In this document: piece after piece, positions 52,225 to 64,000 of the stretch
Numbering within the stretch: position 1 is the first letter of the stretch
Layout of the letters: each line of letters starts with the position of its first letter
Assembly: GCA_022747635.1 (NCBI GenBank)
Contig: JAKTNV010000002.1
Coordinates: 3,014,001-3,078,000, forward strand
Direction: 5' to 3'
From: Hetaerina americana
Taxonomy: Eukaryota > Arthropoda > Insecta > Odonata > Calopterygidae
DNA: 64,000 nucleotides
Notes under the pieces: generated by a model
Told to the model about the DNA's origin: nothing
The model's input: only the letters and a program-made list of their open reading frames with translations
The model's database searches: none
Program-made: the position numbers and the translations under genes

Positions 52225-55219
52225 CTGGAAATAATGGTGCTCACTGGTGATTAAACTACATTAAGTTCTAATGCCATGGAAACATGAATAATCATCTCCA
52301 TGTCCACAGTTTCAAAGATACAAGAATGATTCAAATTTGAAAACCATCAAGTTAACTTTCCCCATTCCTTAACACATTAAGTTAGTTATAAATGTTTACT
52401 GCATTATTCAAGAGATTAGTAAACTACTTAGTTCAAATCACATGTTTCCATTTCAGTTCGTGAATAATACAACAGGTCGGGCAAAACATCAGCTGAAATC
52501 TAATGGAACCTGAGAATACAAAAGAAGTAACTAAAAATCTTCTTGTGTTCTGTTATAGGTAAGCGCAAAAAATTCACCAACCCCCGTGAATGAGAGGTGG
52601 GAGAATTGAACTTTGAAACAATTTAAGACCTTAATTATATTACTGTGACATGCTAATCAATCAGTGCATCAATAAAAGGCTTGGATGATATTATTTCAAC
52701 CTGACTCCAATAAAATGTTTGGGTAGAATTATACATGTTAACCCAACAGAGGCACTGACGGCAAAAACAAAAAAGTGATCCATCTTCAAGGAACAACTTG
52801 GAAGAGAGACTAGGGAACATTTACACAGAGCCTTAGATGTAGTTTACACAATAATTAAAATCAACAAAGTAATTACTATAACTGATGCAACTGGCGTTAC
52901 ACACAGTTCCACATCATAGCAGCAGTTACACGTTTATCATAGAAATTCCAAATGACGTGGTGAGCAAACTTTGCATTGATGAGCAAGGTTCAGAACACAA
53001 GGGCAAATGAACTTTCTCAGTAAACCCATCAAAAGACCCGAGTATTCAGGCTGATCACAGAAATTCGAAAACAGGAGTTTTAATCGCTTTTTGGCTTTCT
53101 GAAACTTACCCTAAGATGGGCCAAGTCTTCAAGTTTGGTGAGGTCAGACAGCTCCAAATACAATGAATAAACTAGAAGCCACCCATATGCATCAACGCAA
53201 GTGAAGACAATCCACAGAAGGCACATGAGTACATTGTAGCCAAATATTAAATCATTGACAATGGCAGCAAAAATAAAAGCCAAGAGTCTCCAAAGGGTGA
53301 AAATTCCCATGCAATATATCCACGGCAGCATTTTGGTTTCATACTCCTAAAAGAGAAAATTTGTTCAAGTCTTTGATTTCATAAGTTCTGGAAACCATCA
53401 CATACATTATCCCTACGGCAATCATGCCTCATCACACAATTAAAACTTTCCATACATCTCAATCAATATTGGCAGTAATATTAAGCAATTATTGACACTT
53501 GAGAAAATGAAATTAACCAATTTTATAAAATAATGATAGAAATATTTCTCACACTAACATCACTTCTATCATGATTTCATAATTCTACAGCTGTGTAATG
53601 AGAAAATATTTGACTCAGTAATATTCCTACTAAACATAGGAATCCAGGGAAATTTCAATCATGACTGGCATAATTTAACTATGTACTCATTGGAATACTA
53701 CAGCCATTTACATAGCAGATCAAATAAAAAACATGGACGAAGCTCTAAGGGGTTGTTAACCAATCTCAAAACAAATTACCCGCCTACAGGGTGCGGCAAC
53801 ATAACTACATCTTTAAAAGGGGTTTTACTTTATAAAAAAGGAAGTTATGTTGCTGCAGCCTATGCCATATCCTTCTCTGACAAATCATAAAATAATCTAA
53901 CAACAAGTGAAACTCTAATGTTACATCAATGAATTAAGAACAACCAAACAAAATAATTAATGAGTATTCCTCTTCATTTGCTTTGCATTGAAAAAATGCA
54001 TCTAATCTGATTGAACATGAGACCATGCAATGCACAATTATTGTGATTGCAATTGTTATTTTCCCAAAAATTAGAGACAAATAGATTACTAATACAAGAC
54101 TGACGGTAAGAATTCAATTTTAAAAGTCCATTTCGCAAAAATTTAAGTGGAAATAATATTGATTCATATGACACCATATTACCTCTGCAACAAAAAATTG
54201 CCAAAGAGCAGGCAATGAGTAGACAAAAAATAATTACAAGTACCTTCCTTAATGCAACGATGAGGATAATACTTGTCACAAAAAGAGCCATTCCACCAAT
54301 AAGAGAAAACAGAGCAAATACAATCAAAGCATTTCGAACTGAAAAAGAACACAACAAAATATATTAAAAACTATAAGAATGAGCGTACTTGATTAGTTTC
54401 ATTCACAAAATAAAATTCACCAAAAGAATCAGAATGGCACAGAAAACTAAAGTGAATTATTTCAGATATATAGAATTGAAGTATAGCAAAAATTCAACTC
54501 ACCATGAAAACTTCCAACAAATACAAACTCAAAGCTAATTATGTAATATCCATAATGTGTTGATCCTGGAGCAGCCATTGAGAGACAATATATATCAAAG
54601 ACTGATGTGCCAATGGTAAACAGGCTTAAAATCTGAAAAGAAGAAATGTTCAAGTCCTGATGTAGTAAAAAAATTCAATTTACAATGTTGTGTATTTTAC
54701 GAGGTAAAAGGGTGGAAGCAGTAAAAAGCCGTCACACCTATGCTAAATACTTAATAAAATAAAGCAATACAACAATTAAGATTATATTTTTTTAAATCGA
54801 CATTTCCCAAATTCTTCTAAATTTTTGCCAACCCTCTGAAGAACTTTCACATGCTTATGATTGTTAATAATTTCAATATAACAATATTCACTGGGTCGCT
54901 TTTGGCACATAAGCAGTTGTTACGCGAGTAACATAGACGGAGGCTTCCTCCACGACGATGTATGTAATTATAAACTATATATATATATATATTATATCCA
55001 TTGAGCCCTTTACATTCTATTTACCAAAGAATATATGCCAACGACGAGAGAACCTCGTTGTATGTCCAATATCATCGCATCTTTCAAAATGGGCTTTCGA
55101 TACCATGGTATTTTTATAGATCTCATAGACCTCGTAGATTTTAAATTTGCAGATGATCTCGTAACATGAGAGTACACAGAGGAGGCCCCAATACTGGGCG
55201 ACTTCTTGCCGTAATTCAT
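52123..55219 (-). CDS. Four-pass membrane protein, Pasiflora-like insect tetraspan family (uncharacterised)
   Basis: Five exons on the minus strand: 55219-55025, 54632-54503, 54338-54244, 53346-53110 and 52224-52123. All have GT-AG borders and matching phases, giving a complete 252-residue protein. The N-terminus (1-55) is Ser/Arg/Lys-rich and cytosolic in character. Hydrophobic segments at about 57-81, 110-137, 149-171 and 178-203 make four membrane passes. The tail is Ser/Thr-rich (SGSRPTTPHSTIS) and ends TAPVM. There is no signal peptide. Size, four spans with short loops and an acidic stretch after the last span (LELSDLTKLEDL) resemble the insect tetraspan group containing Pasiflora1/2, septate-junction components in fly. 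I cannot assign the exact orthologue. The start ATG lies 9 bases into the exon after a TTATTTCAG acceptor, so a noncoding 5' exon is expected upstream. The gene converges on Gli. Confidence 0.85.
53110..53346 (-). CDS. Tetraspan gene exon 4: third and fourth spans
   Basis: 79 codons between CTCTTTTAG and AGG|GTAAGT. Two hydrophobic segments (WIYCMGIFTLWRLLAFIF and LMCLLWIVFTCVDAYGW) are separated by a short polar turn (NDLIFGY). The acidic membrane-exit stretch ELSDLTKLEDLAHLR follows. Confidence 0.88.
54244..54338 (-). CDS. Tetraspan gene exon 3: second membrane span
   Basis: 95 bases, TTTTTCAG acceptor and AAG|GTACTT donor. It encodes RNALIVFALFSLIGG, then MALFVTSIILIVALRK, a long hydrophobic stretch ending in basic residues. 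Confidence 0.86.
54503..54632 (-). CDS. Tetraspan gene exon 2: first span and first outer loop
   Basis: 130 bases, TTTTCAG acceptor and CATG|GTGAGT donor. It completes span 1 (ILSLFTIGTSVFDIYCLS) and encodes the loop AAPGSTHYGYYI leading to the second hydrophobic region. Confidence 0.85.
55025..55219 (-). CDS. Tetraspan gene exon 1: cytosolic N-terminus and start of first membrane span
   Basis: 65 codons from ATG to TTG|GTAAAT. The segment is basic and Ser-rich (MNYGKKSPSIGASS, STRSMRSIKIPWYRKP), followed by KDAMILDIQRGSLVVGIYSL, which enters the first membrane segment. Confidence 0.85.
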
Positions 55220-55467
55220 TATGACCTGCTGAAATAATTCCAGATAAATTTCAATTCATAGTTGGTTAAATAGAAATTGTAAAAAATCTAATACTGAACG
55301 ATAGTTTAAACATAAAATAGACCTAATTCATAAATATTTGCATCAAGTGATTAAATACAAGTTAAAATCCTTTTTCATGGTGACAAAAAGTTGACAAAGA
55401 ATAAGTGAAATCGTTTTGTCGATGTAAACGATACATGAGCTAAGCATGATCTTACCAAGTTGATGAC
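55220..55467 (-). other. Probable 5' UTR acceptor and upstream donor of the tetraspan gene
   Basis: On the minus strand an acceptor (TTATTTCAG) lies 9 bases before the start ATG. A good donor (AACTTG|GTAAGA, exon side ending at 55456) lies about 230 bp upstream. This suggests a noncoding first exon around 55456 and beyond. No promoter motif is certain. Confidence 0.35.
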
Positions 55468-56317
55468 CTAAAATAGGAGAAAAATAGCATCCAACCTAAC
55501 AATTTCCTATTCTGATAACCGTCGAACAGGTTGTTTACAAAAGTACGGGCGTGGTTTTTATCGTTCTTTCTTTGTTTTTCATCATAGGTGACATGGCCAC
55601 CAACTTTCAAAAGGCGGGTTCGCTACGAACTAAGGGAAACGGTTTTTCGAGCAACTGCTTCCGTAAATCGTCAGTGCAACATGTATTCGAGCCAAAACCG
55701 AAATTTATTAGTTAATTTCTATAATTAAAATCTACAGCTAAACAGTTTTTTCGATATTTTGTGTCATACATTTGGGATACGTTATCTTAAGAAGCGGAGA
55801 GACATGGTTCGTACATTTTATGTTTTCAGTAATTCACGATATCCAATGCAATGTGAACAGTATCTTGTGTGGGTACATTCACTTTCGCCTTTTAAGTAAT
55901 TGAGTTGTTTGGGTTGTATTACTATTAGATGAGAACATCGTTGTGCGCATTCGGACTTATCTATTGCTACTTGTTAACTTTGCATGATGTGATAGTGACT
56001 TTTCCATAATATGGAAAAAGCTCACTTTGGTGAAAGAAAATCAATTAAAACCGAATGGCACTTACAATAATATGCCAACATAATAATAAGGCAGAAGTAA
56101 TAGCTTAAAAACTACCAAAAATATGTACAGAAAAGTTATGGATATTGTACTGGCACTATTATTTTCACAAAATCACGGGAACTTACGTGCGAATTGCCTC
56201 ACTTTCGTGCCTTAAAAATAGATATTTTAATAAAAGTTACTTTTGTAATTCAGTGATTAAAATCCTACGTTATGATTCAGTGTATATGAACCCGTTTAAC
56301 TCTGTAAGTGTATGCAC

Positions 56318-56591
56318 TTTAATAAATGAAAAAGAAACACTTTGTTCCAATCCACCAATTTATAATAAATGAAAAAGAAACACTTTGTTCCAATCCACCA
56401 ATTTATTACAGGTACGACTAGTTTCGACGCTACGGCGTCATCCTCAGGTACTACATTGTACCTGAGGATGACGCCGTAGCGTCGAAACTAGTCGTACCTG
56501 TAATAAATTGGTGGATTGGAACAAAGTGTTTCTTTTTCATTTATTATAAATTGGTGGATTGGAACAAAGTGTTTCTTTTTCATTTATTAAA
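56318..56591. repeat. Fold-back sequence with tandem 43-bp units and hammerhead-like core
   Basis: Arms 56318-56451 and 56458-56591 are exact inverted copies over 134 bp with a 6-bp spacer (TACATT). Each arm holds two tandem 43-bp units (AATAAATGAAAAAGAAACAC...). Next to the spacer each arm has CTGAGGA-T-GACGC-CGTA-GCGTC-GAAA-CTAGTC, bounded by GTAC on both sides. This resembles terminal repeats of Penelope-like elements. Confidence 0.85.
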
Positions 56592-59500
56592 ATGAACTTC
56601 CACAAAGTTGAGGCTGAAACTATTGAACTAAGTATGCACTTTAGTTTGCAAATGGCTAAAGCTACGTGCGGATTGCACCACAGTACAAAGCACACAGTGC
56701 CGTATACATATTTCGTGGCCACCCATTGCCCTGGGACACGGTTGAAGGTTCATGTCATCCGTATTCTAAGACTAGAGATCAAGGTTAGGGGCCGTTAAGT
56801 CTCGAAATAGCTTGAATGAATCTGTGCATCATTCATTGCAGTCCATTTGGTCCGCTAGGTTTTGGACGGTGCCGGCCGCACTAGGCGTACGCCTATAGAA
56901 TTATTTGATGCTATTTTAAAATCAAGTGAAATTACTTCTCTGATGTTTTGTTACGCAGGTAATATTTAGTGATTACATTTTCGTCAGAGCTAAGTATTTT
57001 GGTAGCATGTCTTATCGAAAAGCATTATATTAACGTTTTAAAAAAAATGAAGTCTTGATGAATCGTAATTGATATGCTATTTCTTTCGGATGTTCTATAG
57101 CTGCATCATTTCAAAATGCATTCTTTGTATGAAAGACCTTTTCATTGACAAACGAGGTTCAGTTACATTATCGCAATCTTTGAGTGACAATTTACTGAAA
57201 TAACAATTATAATTGGATTCGAGGTTTCTTTTAAACTATTCTTTGACCTAGCTATAGTTTATGCCATCCCATTCCCCCACCATGATTTTCATGACCTCCA
57301 AGAGTTTCTCTTTTACCTCATTGGGGGTAGTTTATCTCATTTCTCCGACCCCTGCAGTTTACCGAAAGTGCTGACCCCGAGAAAGTAGCTTCCTGTGCGG
57401 TCCCCTTTGCCTCCTTGCTACGTTTTGGGCCGCAAGGCAACTGCTTACTCTTGGAATCGAGGATTAAAGATGTAGGGAGGAAGCATGCATAGGCAAAAAG
57501 TATGGCGTAAGTATCCTTCACTGTAGAAAGAACGGATTCTGTTCACTTGCAGCGATAATAATTAAATTTGAATAATTTACGTCTCATTGCATTATTTACT
57601 GCCAGCGCCTCTGTGCACTGGATCGTATTTGCCAGCCTCCAATTTTATTAGACTACCCCGAACATTAGCGAAAATTTCCAGAGGAGATACACTTTTGCGG
57701 GACGAGCTATCGCCTCATCGATGCTACTTAAGAAGTATAAAAAAATAACGTAATCTTAACTGCTTCGGGAGTACACGAATTAGCTGAAGTATATCTGTCA
57801 AAATAATCCACTTGCATCAATGTCTAGAGCAGCTTACAGAACATGAGCAAAGCTGTTTATCTCCCGTTGGAAAATGACAGCTTTTCCAATAACGCGTTAT
57901 TGAACAATATATAGTAAATCAGGAAGGCACCAATCAGTCGTCAACTTTTAAGCATAATCAATTCTAATATTGACTTTCTACAACTAATTCCAAAATGAAG
58001 CCGTCGCTGTTAAGGTTTAACGAAGGATGGAGAAGATTAATTTGAATCTTTGATTCACTCCCGTACATGAGAACGTTCCTTTACACGTGTATGTATATAC
58101 TAGAACGCTGAAAATCCTTTGGAGATACTTTTAAATACTGAAAATATTTGTCGTACTCGTATTAGGCTCACATATTGATGAACCGAATAGTTTCAGGCAT
58201 TAACTTTGTGGAAAGTTTCCATATTGGAGAGAAACTGAGACTAACAATAGTGATTTCCAAATGACACGTTTAACTAATTACATGTTGCTATAGCCTTTGC
58301 ATTTTCGTTTACTAGAGGTAATCAAAGTGTTTCGATAGATGGACTGTTACAGTCTCAAAACACGAACTACCTCAGACCCTTCTGTGAATGAAGTGACACT
58401 GATCATAAATCACAAGACTTTTACAAAAAATATCGCATTTTTATCTCTGCAATTCTGCTTCAGCTTTGCATACTATTTCTATTAGTTGAAGTAATTTCTA
58501 TTAGATTTATGCTAATGCTGGTGCTTTTGAGTGACAGTCTCTCTGGTTAGATTGGACCGCAGTTTCACCATTTTTAAAACTATTCTTCAAGTGGAAACTA
58601 ATGCCAGCCATTTGTGAGATCCAGCGAGAAACCAAAATAGTTAAGGGATCGTCAACACGTTAATGCGTGAAGGTAATGAGTGGCCATGCCTATTTTTAGC
58701 CACACGGATATCACAAAAAGTTTGGAACGAAAAGATTGTGGAGTGAGGCAGCACATATAATTTAGCCACGATCTTATTGTGGCATGCAGTGTAACTAATT
58801 TTGGGTCACTTGTGGAAAGAGTGCAAGAATATGAAATCAGTACCTTATAAGAGCCCGAAATTGATGAAGGGTAAGACAATATGGCATTTAGTTATGTGTT
58901 AGACATAGATAAAGGGACTCATGCTTGTTTAAAACTAAATTTAGCGTAAATATGACAATTTATCTAAAAGCATAGGAAGTTATTGATGCGTTCGGCGACA
59001 GCTCTACGTAACTATGCGTTTTATAAAAATAATTATCGGTAACCTACTGTTCTATGCCATTTTTCAAGCTACTAGAAACAGTGCAACATATTTTAGGGTA
59101 TATTTAATGAGGATATCCCCTGCAATTGGTTGGAATGGAAATACCTCAGCGTTTGAATAGTTACCAAAGGGTATTCCGGCTGATTTACGATTCCCATTGT
59201 TCCAGATTGCCCAATCGGATCACTCGACATGCCTTTCAACGGAAGCGACGGAGAATAACCGAGTTGGGATCTCAATTGAAACCCCCATTTCTGCGGGGCA
59301 AAAAGAGGCTAGTTAGTGAGGTATTTATTCCGGGAATGAAACGAAAATTCCCATATGTATTCAGGTCAACGTTTCTTGAATTCTCCATCTAATTTTTGAT
59401 CGGTATTTTCAGATGCAAGAAGTTCAATCACCTCTTGAAGCTAGTGCGGCGACCTCGAAGGGAGCTTAGGGGAAGGATCGTTATATTTTGTGTGACCTGG

Positions 59501-61869
59501 CCGGTGGTTGGTGTTTGAAGTGGAGGGCGCGTCGTTCGGGTGAGTATCGAACTCGGCCGCCAACCCCCCAAGGTCAAGGATTCGAATCTGCTTTCAGGCA
59601 TTTATGTCGCAGATGATTACTATCATGGCATGCATCATTTAAAAGCTGAGTCCATGTGGTTTACTATGGCCCAAGTCTATGAAAAACATTGAAAATTCGT
59701 TTCCCGCAACCTCCGCTACGAATCCCATCCCCGCGGTCGATGAATTTGGGAAACGCGAAAGAGGCTCTTCTTCTGTGGGGGGGGGGGGGGGGTTAGGAAA
59801 TCGAGACGCTATCTCCCTCCCCTCCTTTTCAAAGTGGCATTCACTGGCCGACTTCAACTTCTCCGACCCAATTCATGACCCAACAGGTGAATTACCTATT
59901 GGAGATGAAATAATGATGGCTTCGTATTTCCTATGGTAACATTATTTCAAAGTAATAGTAATGCAATGGCAGCATTATTTCCGAACTCTATAAAACTTGT
60001 TTGCACTAAATGTATTTGCTGTACTTTCATTATTTAGGAATTAGAAGTTTATATTCGCGTTTGAAATAGGTATATCAACTCTTCCGATTCTTCATTTCGT
60101 CCCTCATGTTCTCCATCTTTCCTCGCCGCAATTCGTTAGTATTCTCAACTCTAATCTCTATTTTCAGCCGCCCACCTCTCTGTAGGTGCAAACGTATGTG
60201 TGTTCTTCTTTTAAAATTGATTTCTCACCTCCGGACTCACTTATTCGAATTCAATATTGCCTATGACCACGGGATGGTTGGATGGAGGGGCAGGCAAGCC
60301 TAATAAGCTAACAGTTGCCATCATGGCGTTGTGCCGTTTTAAAATACATCTTCTAGCCAGAGTTCATGCTGGCCATTGATTTTTCTTGGAACTGCGACCC
60401 GAATCGAATTCTTATAATTTAGTATACGCAGGTTACATATTTCTTGCGTTAGAAATTGCGCCTTTGTGCGTCAACGAATTATGAGAATCTGGCTTTAAAT
60501 GGAAGAAACATTTTTATTCTCCTCGTCGGTAGCTTTTCTTTTTCCCTTCTCGGCTCGTTTTTGCCTCTTCATTGCTCTAGAAATTATGCTCCGACGTTTA
60601 CATTCTCATTTGCAGTGATCGATCTCAATTGAAATTTTAGCTTTTGAAGCTAAGTTTGGAGGAAAACATTTTTCAAATGAAAACTCTACTGAGGAAGCTA
60701 TTATGTTGGCACCAATGTCATCACATTCTGCTGTGTCCTAAATCATTCTTCAAGAGTGGGAATACGTAATCGCATTCTCAATGATAAATAGAAAACGTTC
60801 AAAGTTCTAGAAATGAATGAAATAATTTTTAGCATTGCTCTCAGTCATTTTAAATTGATATTTCAATTTAGCTCAGGTGTCGTGTGATTGATACAATCGC
60901 ATTTTATACTTTAAAAATTCTTAACGAAGAATCAAAATACCTGTATAATATTGCTCCTAAATTTGGTTTCCATTGTAGGTTTTTTTGGTAGGCCCTTTTC
61001 TTTTTTTCTTATTCGCTGAGATAATCTAAAAAACCGCCTGTTTATCGCGTACAGAGATAAGTGTATGGTCATTCTCGACTCGGGATAAGAAATAGGAACA
61101 ATGAACTCTTACGGCTGAAGACATCGATCAACTTCCGCAACATACTCTCAGCAAAGTACTGCACGTGTTAACGTTTGAGTGCATTGCCGATTTTTTAATG
61201 GTATATTTGCGCCGCTGATTCCAGTATTGCAAAGCTGTGGACGTTCTTCGGTTCCTTTTAGGTCAAATACTATGGAAAATACTGGAGAAAATGGAACCTA
61301 TCCCTCAAATCGCCTATGCTCAAAGGAAGGAGAGGTGTGATTTCCGCCTTGTCTCGAGGAAACATGATACGATCCCTAAATGTCCCTAATATCGTGTCTT
61401 AGGGAAACCTATTCCCATGAAAGCAGGAACATAAGATTATTTTCGGACGACACGATTATGTGCGCGTAGAGGAATAATACTCAACGAAGTAAGGCTTCCT
61501 CGCACTTGATTTGGATTAAATTCCCAATCGACCAAATATTTTCGGGTTTCAATAATGACCATGAGTTTCATGTTTCATTTCTCATGTTTCATTAGTTTTT
61601 CGGGTTGCTTGCGATAAAGCAGGAACAACATGAGTATCTTTAATCTTTTCTTCGAATAATAGTGCAGTTTTCAAGCTTACAAGTCACATCTTTTGTATAT
61701 TAGTTTAAAAAAATTATAATCGACGGAAATTAACGTTTTCTATGTCAATTCTCCAAATTTAAGATTTCTTCGGGAATCGTTGTTTGCAGATCGATTTAGC
61801 TTGCCAATTGAGCCTCATAACTATGTGAGAGAGACATTTTTTATAAAATCCGTATGATCTACATGTAGA
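56592..61869. other. No gene recognised
   Basis: About 5 kb with the poly-G tract and a weak tRNA-like segment near 59540-59600 (AAGGATTCGAATCTGC). Short open frames at 59126 and 59679 lack family motifs and splice context. Confidence 0.4.
59776..59793. repeat. Poly-G tract
   Basis: Run of about 17 G in otherwise non-coding DNA. Confidence 0.9.
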
Positions 61870-63520
61870 TGGAAAGTTTGCAGAGGATGGGAGATATTGG
61901 TGCGGCAGCAAGGTTAAATCTCTTGAGGGTAGTGAGAAGGAAAGATTGTGCTAACAGTAAGAGATAAGGCGGGTAAGATAATAGTTGACGCCGGAAAGAT
62001 CCAAGAGAGATGGAAGGAATGTATAGAAGAACTGTATAGTAAAGAACTTAGACCAACAAAGTTAGACATAGAAAAGGAACATGACGTGGAGGAAGATGCA
62101 TAGGTCCATGCATACTCGACGATGAGATAGGAAGGGCATTAAGGGAGATGGAACTAAATAAGCCCGTGGGGGTGGACAGCATTCCTGTGGAACTACTGAA
62201 ATGTTTAGGAAAATGGGGGAGGAAGATACTATATGGACTCATTCCCAGTATTTATGAGGAAAGAATCTGGCTGGAAGACTTTGTGAGATCAGTTTTAGTT
62301 CCGATTCCAAAAAAGATAAGGCTACATCTTGTGAGGACTACAGGACAATAAGTTTGATATCCCCCGCAGCTAAAGTGGTTCTCAGGATCATCAACAAAGG
62401 GCAAATGATTACTTAGGGGATGATCAATTTGGGTTTAGGCAGGGGAGAGGTACGTGTGATGCCATTGCAATGATGAGATCACTAATCAAGACGAATATAG
62501 AATACAATCAGGACGCATTTGCTTGTTCCATAGATTTCGAAAAGGCGTTTATAGAGTGAACTGGGAAAAACTAATGAATATATTGTAGAAAATAGGAATA
62601 GATTGGAGGGAAAGGAGGCTAATCCGCAACCTTTTTATGTCTCAGACTGCTCAAGTGCGAGGGGGGACGTAGAGAGTCCGGTTGGGCAGTGTTAGGAAGA
62701 GTTGTAAGGCAGGGCTGACCGTTATCACCGTTGCTGTTCAACGTGTATGCAGAGGAAATGATTAAAGAGGCATGGGAAGAAATGGAGATTGGGATTAAAG
62801 TCAGCAGGGAATTCGTAATATCAGTTAGGTTTGCTGATGACCAAGCTCTGATTTGTCAGTCAGCCAAGGGGCTGCAAGCATTGCTGAGTAAATCGTACAT
62901 TCAGTGCGACAGATATAATATCATCAAATCAATATCAAAGGTTATGCGATTTTCCAGAAAGAGATAGGCTAAACTTAATATTAAGGTGGAGGGTAAAAAC
63001 TAGATCCGGTGGAACAGTTTACACATCTCGGAAGTGTTTTGGACCCACACGGTCAAAGCAGTAGGGGCGTTCGGAGAAGAACGGCGCTAGACAAAGAGGC
63101 TTTACAAGGAGGAGGGAATTTGATGACAGGAACGTGGAGTAAAGATGTTAAGAAAAGGGTCATCAAAACTTTTATGTGGAGCGTAGTGATGTATGGCGTG
63201 GAAACATGGTCCTAGAAGCAGGATGATAGGTCAGTCATAAAATTGGAGGCTTTTGAATAATTGTGAGTGTGGAGAAGGATGGAGAAGGTGAAATGGCCCG
63301 AATTGAAAACAAAAGGAAGTGGTGGGCAAGGAGGGTGGTGTGTTGGCAGAAATCCTATGGAGTCAGGAAAAATGGATGAAGAGCGTATTGATCGGCAGTA
63401 GGACGTTGAAGACTGTGATAGAGGGCAGAATGTTTGGCAAACGAGGAAAGGGCAGGAATAGAATGGGGATGTTCGACGGTATGAAAGGTGGAAAGAAGTA
63501 TGAGAGATGATAATGCACAA
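61870..63520 (+). mobile_element. Degraded LINE, same family as 21245-22330, longer copy
   Basis: Reads from a pre-RT linker (AGKIQERWKECIEELYSKEL, MELNKPVGVDSIPVELLKC) through RT motifs (DDQFGFRQGRGTCDAI, IDFEKAF, LLFNVYAEEMIKEA, the VRFADDQALI palm box) to the C-terminal DVKKRVIKTFMWSVVMYGVE. Frameshifts occur near 62560 and 62670. The FADD palm motif is still present. Confidence 0.87.
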
Positions 63521-64000
63521 CTCATTTTGAAAGTCCAAGCGCACAATTGCTCTGGGCATCAGAATGCCGAAAATTGCAGGTGTGGCGGTCAAGCAGTGGA
63601 GGAAGTGTCTTGCTTAGGACTGCGAGCGATCGTTTCCTAGCCTTCGCGTGAGAAAACGCTCCGACAGACTTTTTGCTTCTTCTCAAAGCTCCACCTCATG
63701 CAATACGTTTCGAGAATTCCGGGGTCTTAAATTTTCAACCGAACCCTCGCGGCAAAGTCAGAAAGTTTGCTGCCCTAAGGTAAAGGAGAACTTTGCCTCA
63801 CATTCCCAGCGATTCCATTCCGCTCTCCTGATTCCCTTGAAAGTGCAGAGAGGCGGCTGCACAGTTCGATGCAGAATACTGTTGCCGTGGATGTGTGTAT
63901 CCCCTTAAAACTGTGACTCACGCCGTGCTTAACAATGCTTGATTTTGCCTGTCTCCCGGGCGCCCCCGCCCTCATCACCCGTGTCGAGAATCATCTGCAA
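63521..64000. other. No gene recognised
   Basis: End of the window after the LINE. Short open frames on both strands (63648-63908 and 63978-63775) have no recognisable motif. Confidence 0.4.

Overview
This is a gene-poor, AT-rich, transposon-rich window of a eukaryotic genome. It almost certainly comes from an arthropod, most likely an insect. The main evidence is a spliced gene whose conceptual protein has the features of Gliotactin (Gli), the arthropod neuroligin-like, catalytically dead cholinesterase homologue of tricellular septate junctions. Introns run from 174 bp to about 9.5 kb with GT-AG borders and one GC-AG exception. The repeats are typical of insects: mariner, pogo/Tigger-like elements, LINEs, a Penelope-like fragment and tRNA-derived SINEs. 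I cannot name the species.

Layout. 0-4.8 kb: repeats (a mariner deletion derivative, a SINE, a LINE 3' end). 4.8-45.6 kb: the Gli gene on the + strand. Twelve exons (10874-45612) are solid and encode 771 residues to the stop. A thirteenth, more tentative exon at 4824-4999 would supply the start and a signal-peptide-like segment, and its splice phase fits. Gli introns hold nested LINEs, a (TA)n/Penelope-like insertion, three mariner copies, a pogo/Tigger-like element, SINEs and a perfect 198-bp palindrome. 45.6-52.1 kb: intergenic DNA with two SINEs that carry clear target-site duplications. 52.1-55.2 kb: a complete five-exon gene on the - strand for a 252-residue four-pass membrane protein, resembling the insect tetraspan group that includes the Pasiflora septate-junction proteins. 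55.5-64 kb: no convincing host gene, a 274-bp fold-back sequence with a hammerhead-like motif, and a degraded LINE.

The two host genes converge, with stop codons about 6.5 kb apart. If the tetraspan assignment is right, both encode septate-junction membrane proteins. That is inference. The Gli assignment rests on motif order, the lost nucleophile, a single membrane pass and a C-terminal PDZ ligand.
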